Positions 16,814-24,150 of a stretch of 64,000 nucleotides of DNA are shown piece by piece (position 1 is the first letter of the stretch; every line of letters begins with the position of its first letter). Source of the DNA: Paenibacillus rhizosphaerae (GTDB lineage: Bacteria > Bacillota > Bacilli > Paenibacillales > Paenibacillaceae). Under the pieces are notes generated by a model. The model had not been told where the DNA came from and did not search any database. It saw only the letters and a program-made list of their open reading frames with translations. The stretch is taken from contig NZ_JACHXJ010000004.1 in assembly GCF_014192015.1 (NCBI RefSeq), forward strand, positions 674,395 to 738,394. Direction: 5' to 3'. The position numbers were made by a program, and so were the translations under genes.

Positions 16814-18826
16814 TCAGTGCTCGATATGCTCTTCAAACCAGCGTACGATATGGGTCAGCCGGCGGGCGCGCAGATGCGGATTGCCGCTGCGGGACAAGTT
16901 GTGGTCGGCCCCCGGAAAACGGATAAACTGCGCTTCCTTGCCCAGACGCTTGAGCGCCACGAACAGCTGCTCTCCCTGTTCGATCGGGCAGCGGAGATCC
17001 TGCTCCCCGTGCAGAATCAGGAGCGGCGTGTTCACCTGCTTCACGTAAGCGATCGGGGAATGCTCCCACAGCTTCTCCAGATCGTCCCACGGATTGCCCC
17101 AAATCTGGTCCTCGGTAAAATAGTACCCGATATCGCTGACGCCGTAGAACGACACCCAGTTGCAGATCGAACGCTGGGTGATGGCGGCCTGGAAGCGGTC
17201 GGTATGCCCGACGATCCAGTTCGTCATGAAGCCGCCGTAGCTGCCGCCGGTGACGCCAAGCCGGGAGGCGTCGATGTAGTCATAGGCGGACAGGACATAG
17301 TCCACCGCATCCATCAGGTCCTGGTAGTCGCGTCCGCCGTAATCGCCGCGGACCGTATTGACATGGACCTGGCCATATCCGTGGCCGCCGCGCGGGTTCG
17401 TATAGAACACGGCAAATCCGGCTGCGGCAAGCAGCTGGAATTCGTGCATGAACGTGCAGCCGTACATCGCCTGCGGGCCGCCGTGGATTTCCAGAACGGC
17501 CGGTACCTTGGAGCCTTCCTTGAAGCCGACCGGCTTCATGATCCATCCCTGGATTGGCCAGCCGTCCGAGGCTTCGAAGCGGAAGGCCTCGGGTTCGCTC
17601 AGCGCAAGCTCGCTGAACAGCTCCTTGTTGCAGTCGGTCAGCCGGGTCTCTTCACCGTCTGCCATGTCAAAGGCAAACAGATCCCCCGGATGCAGCGTAT
17701 CCGCGGAAGCAAGAATCAGCCTGCCTTCCGGTGCCAGGGCAAACTGGTAAATTTCCCGGTCGCCGCTGGCGACGATCTCGTAATCGGAGCCGTCCAGCGC
17801 AAAGCGGGCGACCTTGACGCCGCCGTCCTCGCTCAGCTGCAGGAAGACGTGCTTGCCGTCTTCGCTGAAGGCGGGCGGACTGCCGGCTCCCGCACGCATA
17901 TCGCCGACGCAGGCGTGTCCGAGCTGCACATCCAAGTCCTCATAGCAGGCTTGGGCCTCGCCGCCTTCAGCGGGAATCAGGTACATACGCGTCAGCGTGG
18001 CAAAGCCGCAGTTCAGGTCGTCGGCCAGCATCAGGATATGGCTGCCGTCCGGCGTGTAGGCGATCGGCCCAATGCTCAGCCGCCCGTCCGTCAATTGCCG
18101 GACGTTGCCGCCGTCCCGCTCCGCCACGAATAAGTCGTTGGTCAGGCGGAGGTCGGGATCCGGGAAAGAAGCGGAGGGATGTGTGGCGGTATAGATAATG
18201 TGGCTGCCGTCCGGCGACCAGTTGAACGAAGACACATCGAAATCGCCCGAAGTGACCGGCGTGCATGCGGAAGCCGCTAGATCGTGAACGAACAGATGCG
18301 TTCTGCGGTCATTCCACAGCCCGGCGCCATCGGCTTTGTATTTTATACGATGAATGATTTTTTCGTCCGGCTGTTTGTCTTTGCCGGGCTTCTCCGCTTG
18401 GGCTCCGGAGTCCCCATCGACGGCTTCATCGGCCAGAGGAGCCTCGGCGCGGAGCAGAAGGGCGCTGCCGTCGGGCGCCCACTTGAAGGCGCTGACGCCG
18501 TGCTTCAGCTCCGTTACGGCCTGGGCTTCGCCGCCGTGCGCGGGCATAACCCAGACTTGGCGGGCATCGCCCTTCTTGCGCAGAAAGGCCATCCTGGAGC
18601 CGTCGGGGGACCAGGCGGGCGAGGCGTCCTGCTCGCCGGCGGTAAAGGCGGTATCCTCCCGGCCGTCCGGCGAGATCAGACGAATATGGGAGGCGTAGCC
18701 TCCATGCTGGTCGTTAACGGTTTTCGATATGTACGCGACGGCGCCGGTCTTGGGGGATACGGCAGGGTCGCCGACCCAATGCATCCGGTACAAATCATCG
18801 GCGGTAATGGGGCGTTTTTCAATCAT
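16814..18826 (-). CDS. S9-family prolyl oligopeptidase / acylaminoacyl-peptidase-like
   Basis: A 670-residue serine peptidase without a signal peptide. The N-terminal half has WD40-like propeller repeats (SPAWSPDGSRMAFLR, FNWSPDGSHIIYTA, PIAYTPDGSHILML). The C-terminal alpha/beta-hydrolase domain has Ser529 in GGSYGGFM, Asp610 in HGEQDLRCP and His642 in GADHNLSRSG. Length and layout match the acylaminoacyl-peptidase/dipeptidyl-peptidase group, which trims short peptides in the cytoplasm. The ATG at 18826 is eight bases from AGGAGG; an in-frame TTG two codons upstream is less well spaced. Single-gene unit. Confidence 0.93.
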   Translation of the reverse strand: MIEKRPITADDLYRMHWVGDPAVSPKTGAVAYISKTVNDQHGGYASHIRLISPDGREDTAFTAGEQDASPAWSPDGSRMAFLRKKGDARQVWVMPAHGGEAQAVTELKHGVSAFKWAPDGSALLLRAEAPLADEAVDGDSGAQAEKPGKDKQPDEKIIHRIKYKADGAGLWNDRRTHLFVHDLAASACTPVTSGDFDVSSFNWSPDGSHIIYTATHPSASFPDPDLRLTNDLFVAERDGGNVRQLTDGRLSIGPIAYTPDGSHILMLADDLNCGFATLTRMYLIPAEGGEAQACYEDLDVQLGHACVGDMRAGAGSPPAFSEDGKHVFLQLSEDGGVKVARFALDGSDYEIVASGDREIYQFALAPEGRLILASADTLHPGDLFAFDMADGEETRLTDCNKELFSELALSEPEAFRFEASDGWPIQGWIMKPVGFKEGSKVPAVLEIHGGPQAMYGCTFMHEFQLLAAAGFAVFYTNPRGGHGYGQVHVNTVRGDYGGRDYQDLMDAVDYVLSAYDYIDASRLGVTGGSYGGFMTNWIVGHTDRFQAAITQRSICNWVSFYGVSDIGYYFTEDQIWGNPWDDLEKLWEHSPIAYVKQVNTPLLILHGEQDLRCPIEQGEQLFVALKRLGKEAQFIRFPGADHNLSRSGNPHLRARRLTHIVRWFEEHIEH

Positions 18827-18985
18827 GGACAAGGCCTCCTAAGCATGAATTAAAATAGGTATGAAGCAATCAGATTCTAAACCACATTATCCCAAAGTTC
18901 CGCCGGGAAATCCATCCGCGCATCCGCGCTGGAGGGGGAGGGGGTGACCCAACATCCAGGGGCTCACCACCTTCAATGGTAGACA

Positions 18986-19024
18986 CATAAAAGCAGGCCC
19001 CTTGATTCGATTCAAGGGGCCTGC
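18986..19024 (-). terminator. Rho-independent terminator of the secreted hydrolase
   Basis: Perfect arms GCAGGCCCCTTGA / TCAAGGGGCCTGC around a six-base loop; read on the minus strand the stem is followed by TTTTATG. It lies 90 bases past the stop of the gene ending at 19111. Confidence 0.85.
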
Positions 19025-19110
19025 CGTATATCTTAGGGACGTTATCAGCAGGAGGGCGCCTGAGCTCTACAGTGTCGGACTACCGCCGCCTTCTGACGCC
19101 TTCATTCCGC

Positions 19111-20730
19111 TTATTTCTGTTTGCCGATCCAGTTTGCGATCGTAGCAATTATCGCCGGCGTCACGTTGGAAGGCTGTGCGTATTCCGTTCCGGTGGAGAG
19201 GCCGTCATATTCCGCAAGCAGATGGTTTACCTTCGGAAAAGACTTATACTCCACATCGGTACGGCCTTTTAATGCTTCCTTCCACTGCTCGAATTCATGC
19301 ATCGGCACCTGCCAGTCGTTTTCGCCCTGAAGGACGAGCATCGGGCCGTTCTGCGTCTTGGCTAATTCGGCTGGCTTGTAATCCTTCTTATCGTACCACC
19401 AGTAAGCCGGTGGAATCGGAAAGCTCTCCGGCAGGTGGGAGATCGAGTACTGAGGGTCGTCCAGCAGTCTGGCGGCCTGGGTCCACACGGCTGCCTGCTG
19501 CTCGTAAGGCGCAGGATCCTGACCCAGCTGCTTCACGCGGGAAATCAATTCGGCCTGCTGCTCCACGACAACGTCGATGAATGAAGAGCTCGGGCCGGAC
19601 AGCAGGATAGTGCCGGCGATGTTCCGGCCGGCATCGGCATCAACGATGAGCGGCATCGCATAGCCGCCTTGACTGTGTCCCGCCACGTAAATCCGGGCGG
19701 GGTTGATGCCCGGGGTTTCGGTCAGCAGATTCACCGCGGACAGCGCGTCGTCAACCGTCTCTTCTTTGACGGTCAGTTTCGGATTGGCTGCGATTTTAAA
19801 GGTATGTTCAAACGTGACTTTGTCGTAGCGCAGGACAGCGATACCTTTGGCGGCCAATCCCGCCGCCAGATCGCGGAACGGCTTGGCCCCGCCGATGGAG
19901 GTGTCCCGGTCGTTCGGACCGGACCCGTGAACGAGCACGACGGCAGGGAACGGTCCTTGACCAGCGGGCAGGGTCAGCGTTCCGGGAAGGGCCCATTCCC
20001 CTTTGCCGATCTGGACCTCCCGTTCGGTATAAGCCTCCGGATGATCATAGGCCGGAGGCCGGTATCCACCCGACGAGACCGGGCCGATGTTCAGATCGTC
20101 CACCAGGCGGTCTGCATTCAGGCGCAAGGTGATCTGAAGCGGTACGGCCGCTGTCTGCAGCGTGTACGCCACATTGTGGTGGACGGCATTGTCGCTTTCC
20201 TGCTTGCCGCCTACTGACGAAACTTGGCCGTAGACGCTCTCGTAGTTCTTCCACAAGCCGCTCAGCGTTTGAGCGGGCAGGGCCTGCTGCAGGGCGGGGC
20301 TCATGACCTTAGCCGCCTCAGCTCCGTTCCCGGCCCGCAGGGCCTGGAGGAACAAGTCGGCATTGTCGTCGGCGGCTTCAGAAGGGCCCGTGACGCTCTC
20401 TGTGCCGCCTAAGGCTTCAGACAGGAAGGCGGCCGGAGCCATCGCCTGTTGGCCTGTAATCCGGACGGTTCCGCCGGATGGCACGGTTCTGCCGTTCAGT
20501 ACGGCGGTGGACCGCCCAATTGTCAGTACCAGCGTCGTATCGCCCTTTTTGACGGTCACCGAGCGCTGCTCCGGGTCCCAGCTGACCTGGGCGCCCAATC
20601 GCAGCGCGGTTTCGCGAACGGGAGCGTAGGATGCGGCGTCCGGGGTTTCAGCCGCCGCAGCAGGGACAGACAGGCTGATGGCCGTCAAAGAAGCAGCAGC
20701 CACTGCGCTTAGGGTCCGTTTCTTTTTCAT
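19111..20730 (-). CDS. Secreted alpha/beta hydrolase with copper-amine-oxidase-like domain
   Basis: A 539-residue exported protein. Signal peptide about 1-27 (cleavage after AAAA). A copper-amine-oxidase-N-like domain follows (GAQVSWDPEQRSVTVKKGD, LNGRTVPSGGTV), then a DUF3887-like segment (ADLFLQALRAGNGAEAAKVMS). A dienelactone-hydrolase-like alpha/beta domain completes it: VVLVHGSGPNDRD, Ser353 in AGHSQGGYA, Asp in GENDWQVPMHE and His in PKVNHLLAEY. It probably acts at the cell surface on an ester or peptide; the substrate is unknown. AGGAGG at 20738-20743 favours the ATG at 20730 over the one at 20736. The DUF1648 gene is upstream on the same strand. Confidence 0.88.
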   Translation of the reverse strand: MKKKRTLSAVAAASLTAISLSVPAAAAETPDAASYAPVRETALRLGAQVSWDPEQRSVTVKKGDTTLVLTIGRSTAVLNGRTVPSGGTVRITGQQAMAPAAFLSEALGGTESVTGPSEAADDNADLFLQALRAGNGAEAAKVMSPALQQALPAQTLSGLWKNYESVYGQVSSVGGKQESDNAVHHNVAYTLQTAAVPLQITLRLNADRLVDDLNIGPVSSGGYRPPAYDHPEAYTEREVQIGKGEWALPGTLTLPAGQGPFPAVVLVHGSGPNDRDTSIGGAKPFRDLAAGLAAKGIAVLRYDKVTFEHTFKIAANPKLTVKEETVDDALSAVNLLTETPGINPARIYVAGHSQGGYAMPLIVDADAGRNIAGTILLSGPSSSFIDVVVEQQAELISRVKQLGQDPAPYEQQAAVWTQAARLLDDPQYSISHLPESFPIPPAYWWYDKKDYKPAELAKTQNGPMLVLQGENDWQVPMHEFEQWKEALKGRTDVEYKSFPKVNHLLAEYDGLSTGTEYAQPSNVTPAIIATIANWIGKQK

Positions 20731-20791
20731 AAACATTCCTCCTCAAGGGGATATCCCCGAATGATAATATGACACATCGCGTTCCGGCTCG

Positions 20792-21895
20792 TTAACTTGC
20801 GATTCGGGCAGCGATGATAACCACAGCTAAGATACCGACCAGGAAAATCCAGGCACCGGGTCTGCCGAAGTTGACCGTCCAGCCGATGCCCATACGTTTT
20901 TCTACGAACAGGGCGGGGTCCTGCGGATTGAAATAAATGTTGCCGAGCTTCCAATACTTATCATCATTAACGACATGCGTTGCCCCGGAACCGGAAGAGG
21001 GGCCGCCGATCCGGCGTCCGCCCTGACCGGTGGTAAAGGCCAGCACGATGGCAAGCACGACGATCAGAATGGGCATCATCAGGCTGACAAGCATCATGAC
21101 ATCCCGGCTTAGCGGATAAATCATGTTGTATTGAACGAACGAGAACAGCAGCACCATCATAAGGCCGGCCGCTACGTTGAACATGGACCATCTGCGGCGG
21201 AAGGCGGCGTTTCGGCGTACCGACTGCTGCGGGTTTGCCGGGTCGAGCTGCTGCTTGCTGCGAAGGATCGACCAGTTCGTGGTCATAAAGATCCCGATCA
21301 TCACTAGCTGCATCAAGTTCAAGCCGAGGACCGTCCGGTACGATTTGGCCGCCGTTCGGGTCACTTCGCCCTGCCAGTTGAACTTCATGTTCAGCGTGTC
21401 GGGGATTTTGTCATAGTAGGCCAAGACGAGGGCGGCGCTGATAACGGCAATAGCTCCATGGATCAGGAACCATTTATTCGACCAGACCAGCTTGTTCCCG
21501 CTGCGAAATGACGTATCCACCGCCACGACCGAAGGGTTCAGCGCCTCCGGAGGGAGCGTGGCTTTGTACCGTTTCATTTTCGTGTAAAAAGTCAGATTGA
21601 TGACCGCCGAAGCGGCGATCAGCAGGATTACAAATCCTGAAATGACGGAAGGCTGCTGCTCTTCCGGCACGTTCAGCATGGCGAAGAGGCAGGCGATCAG
21701 CAGCACGCCGTATGAGACTGAGCTGGCCCATACATATTGCCTGCGCATGCGGCGCAGCGGAGCGCTGTGATACACGGCTTCGCTGACCGACACGCCGAAG
21801 CTGACGGTTTCCCGTGTCAAATAAGGCATGCAGATCAGAGACAGCGACAGGGGAACGAACATGGCGATCAGAAACACTACGGATATCCAATACAT
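20792..21895 (-). CDS. DUF1648/DUF5808 multi-pass membrane protein
   Basis: A 367-residue integral membrane protein with about seven to eight hydrophobic helices. The central part has the DUF1648-like signature LAYYDKIPDTLNMKFNWQG. The C-terminus YWKLGNIYFNPQDPALFVEK is the DUF5808 motif. The start ATG overlaps the stop of the upstream GntR gene in a TAATG, indicating translational coupling. Such pairs, a YtrA-type GntR regulator followed by a DUF1648 protein, are widespread in Bacillales; the related SdpI proteins give immunity to a toxin. An immunity or membrane-stress role is therefore possible but unproven. Confidence 0.85.
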   Translation of the reverse strand: MYWISVVFLIAMFVPLSLSLICMPYLTRETVSFGVSVSEAVYHSAPLRRMRRQYVWASSVSYGVLLIACLFAMLNVPEEQQPSVISGFVILLIAASAVINLTFYTKMKRYKATLPPEALNPSVVAVDTSFRSGNKLVWSNKWFLIHGAIAVISAALVLAYYDKIPDTLNMKFNWQGEVTRTAAKSYRTVLGLNLMQLVMIGIFMTTNWSILRSKQQLDPANPQQSVRRNAAFRRRWSMFNVAAGLMMVLLFSFVQYNMIYPLSRDVMMLVSLMMPILIVVLAIVLAFTTGQGGRRIGGPSSGSGATHVVNDDKYWKLGNIYFNPQDPALFVEKRMGIGWTVNFGRPGAWIFLVGILAVVIIAARIAS

Positions 21896-22293
21896 TAGGC
21901 ATTCTCCTTTGGTTCTTGGGTGATATCGTCGTAAAAGCTTTCCACGATCCGCAGCAGCTCCGCCTTATCCATGCCCCGGCAGATGGCTTCAGCGATGACG
22001 GGTCTAAGCTGAGCTTCCTGTTTATGCTGATAGTCCGGGGTGATTCCCGGCATGCCGTCCGGGTTCACGACGACCCCTTTTTGCCGGTGAATTTGAATAA
22101 ATCCTTCCTGCTTGAGCAGCGTGTAAGCCTTGTTGACGGTGTGCAGGTTCACGCCGATATCCGAGGCAAGGCTGCGGACGGAGGGAAGATACTCGCCCGG
22201 GGCCAGCTGTTTGCTGGCGATCCCTTCGATGATCTGATTCATGAGCTGTGTGTAAATGGGCACGTCGGACTGCATATCCAACCGGATAATCAA
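21895..22293 (-). CDS. GntR-family regulator, YtrA subfamily
   Basis: A 132-residue regulator with a GntR winged helix (IYTQLMNQIIEGIASKQLAPGEYLPSVRSLASDIGVNLHTVNKAYTLLKQEG compressed in residues 13-63) and only a short C-terminal dimerisation segment, as in the YtrA subfamily. The start is TTG at 22293 with AAGGAGG nine bases upstream. It is translationally coupled to the DUF1648 gene. A perfect inverted repeat overlapping its own -10 box (22356-22378) is the likely autoregulatory operator. Confidence 0.92.
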   Translation of the reverse strand: MIIRLDMQSDVPIYTQLMNQIIEGIASKQLAPGEYLPSVRSLASDIGVNLHTVNKAYTLLKQEGFIQIHRQKGVVVNPDGMPGITPDYQHKQEAQLRPVIAEAICRGMDKAELLRIVESFYDDITQEPKENA

Positions 22294-22355
22294 TGATGAG
22301 CCCTCCTTTCATCAACATGCTGCGTTGGTCATACTTATTGTTAGAGTATGAATAT

Positions 22356-22378
22356 CTGTTATACAACAAATATAACAG
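22356..22378. promoter_or_regulatory. GntR operator CTGTTATA-N7-TATAACAG
   Basis: Perfect 8-bp inverted repeat separated by seven bases. It covers the -10 box of the minus-strand promoter, so binding would exclude RNA polymerase. Confidence 0.65.
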
Positions 22379-22397
22379 TTGCACGAGTGATTGTAAA
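22369..22397 (-). promoter_or_regulatory. Promoter of the GntR-DUF1648 operon
   Basis: On the minus strand TTTACA and TATATT are spaced by 17 bases. The -10 box lies inside the GntR palindrome. Confidence 0.65.
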
Positions 22398-22448
22398 TAG
22401 TTCGCCAAACTATTGCATGTCTGATTGTAATTCATTTGCGAAACTATT
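22388..22448 (+). repeat. Imperfect 27-bp direct repeat, period 34
   Basis: Copies at 22388-22414 and 22422-22448 both start TGATTGTAA and end AAACTATT; 22 of 27 bases agree. The first copy also holds an inverted repeat ATAGTT-N5-AACTAT. It lies between the two divergent promoters and may bind a further regulator. Confidence 0.5.
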
Positions 22449-22456
22449 TTGACATA

Positions 22457-22477
22457 GTACCTTGCAAAGCAAGGTAC
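22457..22477. promoter_or_regulatory. PadR operator
   Basis: Perfect inverted repeat with arms GTACCTTGC and GCAAGGTAC around AAA. It covers the -35 box (TTGCAA, 22462-22467) of the promoter that follows. This resembles palindromes found in front of other PadR-DUF1700 pairs. Confidence 0.7.
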
Positions 22478-22490
22478 CTGGTGTTATTAT
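22462..22490 (+). promoter_or_regulatory. Promoter of the PadR-DUF1700 operon
   Basis: TTGCAA, 17 bases, TATTAT; the -35 box lies within the PadR palindrome. A second -35-like TTGACA is at 22449-22454 without a well-spaced -10. Confidence 0.55.
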
Positions 22491-22516
22491 GGTAACGAAG
22501 GGAGCGGACGAACGAA

Positions 22517-22861
22517 ATGGAAATGTCGGAATGGACTTCGCAGGTCCGCAGAGGCATCCTGGAATACTGCATTTTGCAGCTTATCGCCAAGCAGCCCAGA
22601 TACGGATACGAGCTTGTTACGCTGCTGGATCAGTGGGAGCCGCTCGCCGTGACGGAGGGAACGCTCTATCCGCTGCTTCGGCGGCTGCTAAAGGATCAAT
22701 ACATCGAATCGTTCTGGAAGGAATCGGAGGCAGGACCGCCGCGCAAATATTACAGCCTGACCCCTTCGGGGCACCAGCTTGTGGAGATGATGTCTGCGGA
22801 GTGGAACAAAATCAGCCGCAGCGTCAACCAAATTCAAATCTATGGAGGAGAGATCCCATGA
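22517..22861 (+). CDS. PadR-family transcriptional regulator
   Basis: A 114-residue regulator with the PadR winged helix: RRGILEYCILQLIAKQPRYGYEL, TEGTLYPLLRRLLKDQYIESFW and GPPRKYYSLTPSGHQLV. Members of this short subfamily repress their own operon and the membrane protein next door. AAGGGAGCGG is upstream of the ATG at 22517; a second ATG two codons later is possible. The stop overlaps the next start (ATGA), so the pair is translationally coupled. Confidence 0.93.
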   Translation: MEMSEWTSQVRRGILEYCILQLIAKQPRYGYELVTLLDQWEPLAVTEGTLYPLLRRLLKDQYIESFWKESEAGPPRKYYSLTPSGHQLVEMMSAEWNKISRSVNQIQIYGGEIP

Positions 22862-23421
22862 TCAGCCCATATGGAAGGTCTTATTTGGAGAAATTGAACA
22901 AGTATTTAGAGAAGCTTCCCGATGAAGAACGGATGGACGCCGTAATGGAAATCGAGAGCCACATTGCAGAGGGGATCGCGAACGGGCAGCCGGAGGCGGC
23001 GATCCTGTCGCGATTGGGAGATCCACGCAAGCTCGCCAAGGCGTACCGGAGCCAGCATTTCGCCGAGGGGAATCGGACCGGATCTTTCCGGGAAATTTTG
23101 GCTATGGCGTTGTTCTACTGCACGACAGGGCTGCTCAGCATCATGGTCATCCCGGTCCTGGCCGTGATTGCCTACGGCTTTGGCTTCTGCACATTGCTGG
23201 TTCTGGTCGCGGGCGTCATCCGCACGTTCGGTGTGACCTGGATCAACATGGGCGTACCCGGCATGGAGGTCCCGACGGAATACAGCATGGTGGTAGCGGC
23301 GATCGTCGGCGCCATCATTGGAGGGATCGCATACTTCAGCTGGGTAGGTCTTAAAAAGTATATGGCCTTTCTGTCCAGCCAATATCGAAGATCACTGCCG
23401 GGCGGCCGGGTGTCGGCATAG
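22858..23421 (+). CDS. DUF1700 membrane protein
   Basis: A 187-residue protein. The N-terminal soluble part, YLEKLNKYLEKLPDEERMDAVMEIESHIAEG and AILSRLGDPRKLAKAY, is the DUF1700 signature. Three to four transmembrane helices follow from about residue 80 (ILAMALFYCTTGLLSIMVIPVLAVIAYGFG). DUF1700 proteins are the usual partners of PadR regulators in Firmicutes; their function is not established, though envelope-stress roles have been suggested for related proteins. GGAGGAG lies upstream and the start overlaps the padR stop. Confidence 0.9.
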   Translation: MISPYGRSYLEKLNKYLEKLPDEERMDAVMEIESHIAEGIANGQPEAAILSRLGDPRKLAKAYRSQHFAEGNRTGSFREILAMALFYCTTGLLSIMVIPVLAVIAYGFGFCTLLVLVAGVIRTFGVTWINMGVPGMEVPTEYSMVVAAIVGAIIGGIAYFSWVGLKKYMAFLSSQYRRSLPGGRVSA

Positions 23422-23446
23422 GTTTCTGCAATCCAGTGTTCATCGG

Positions 23447-23492
23447 AACTGTAAAAAGACCGTACGCATAAGCGAGCGGTCTTTTTACAGTT
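23447..23492 (+). terminator. Rho-independent terminator of the PadR-DUF1700 operon
   Basis: Perfect 16-bp arms AACTGTAAAAAGACCG / CGGTCTTTTTACAGTT around a 14-base loop. The T-run is inside the stem, so it can work in both directions. Confidence 0.85.
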
Positions 23493-23539
23493 AACGGATG
23501 TGGTTCCGCCTGACGCCTGCCTTCAGAGTTCTTGGAGCA

Positions 23540-23680
23540 TCAGCGGTTCTGGCTGATCTTCTCCTGCAAAATCTCTTGAAAGCTCTTCTGCTTATCCGCC
23601 TCTTCCTTGACCGGCCGGTTAACGGGCTGCGGCTTAGGGTAAGAGGGGTGATAGGGCATGATGCCGTGCATATGAATCAT
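23540..23680 (-). CDS. Small hypothetical protein, 46 residues
   Basis: A frame reading MIHMHGIMPYHPSYPKPQPV, then a charged Lys/Glu/Gln end (SFQEILQEKISQNR). It has an excellent AAGGAGG nine bases upstream of the ATG at 23680. The frame stays open much further upstream (to 24040), but that part lacks another good start signal and looks less protein-like, so the short form is preferred. Composition changes from His/Pro-rich to a likely amphipathic helix. Unknown family. Confidence 0.5.
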   Translation of the reverse strand: MIHMHGIMPYHPSYPKPQPVNRPVKEEADKQKSFQEILQEKISQNR

Positions 23681-23908
23681 CCTGCAGGCCTCCTTATGCC
23701 ATGGATTTTGAATCGGCTCTTCATGAAGAATGTTTAATTCCGGCTGCCCAAAACGCAGCAGATCCGTAAACGGACCGATATTTTGTTTTCTTTTTACCCT
23801 TCTGCCAAGAGAATGAAACATCAGATGAGATCTTTTTGAATCAAGAAATGGGGAGGGGCGAACCAAATAAAGGCCAAGGCAAAGAGCGATAAAGGGAGAG
23901 TTGCACCC

Positions 23909-24073
23909 TTGACTTATACCTTTGGCATGAAAAAGAAGGTGTTTCTGGAGGACAACGCACCCAAAAACGATAAAGCAGCTAGAAGCCTCCTTCCCTTGAG
24001 TGCGATGGAGTTCGACGGAACCGTGGATGCCATCTATCATCGACCGTTATTCAACGTCTCACAGTATCAATGA
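23909..24073 (+). CDS. Small hypothetical protein, 54 residues
   Basis: AAAGGGAG at 23891-23898 precedes a TTG at 23909 by ten bases. The frame reads MTYTFGMKKKVFLEDNAPK and continues with mixed polar and hydrophobic residues to end RPLFNVSQYQ; the terminator shared with acnA lies 17 bases downstream. Start signal, composition and terminator together suggest a real small gene. It overlaps only an unlikely minus-strand frame. The function is unknown. Confidence 0.45.
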   Translation: MTYTFGMKKKVFLEDNAPKNDKAARSLLPLSAMEFDGTVDAIYHRPLFNVSQYQ

Positions 24074-24090
24074 ATAGGGACGCATTACAA

Positions 24091-24138
24091 AAAAAAACAC
24101 CCCGCAGGCCATTTCAATGGCACTGCGGGGTGTTTTTG
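24091..24138. terminator. Bidirectional terminator before acnA end
   Basis: Arms ACACCCCGCA / TGCGGGGTGT with flanking A and T runs, between the small plus-strand ORF and the convergent acnA. Confidence 0.88.
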
Positions 24139-24150
24139 ATTGGTACATTA

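Noticed and set aside
16817..18133. 438-codon plus-strand frame opposite the S9 peptidase
   Set aside because: Antisense shadow of a gene with a full catalytic triad; no RBS and no family resemblance.
23681..24040. Upstream extension of the 46-codon minus-strand ORF to 166 codons
   Set aside because: No start signal in the extension comparable to AAGGAGG at the internal ATG, and the text opposite the plus-strand small ORF looks like a shadow.
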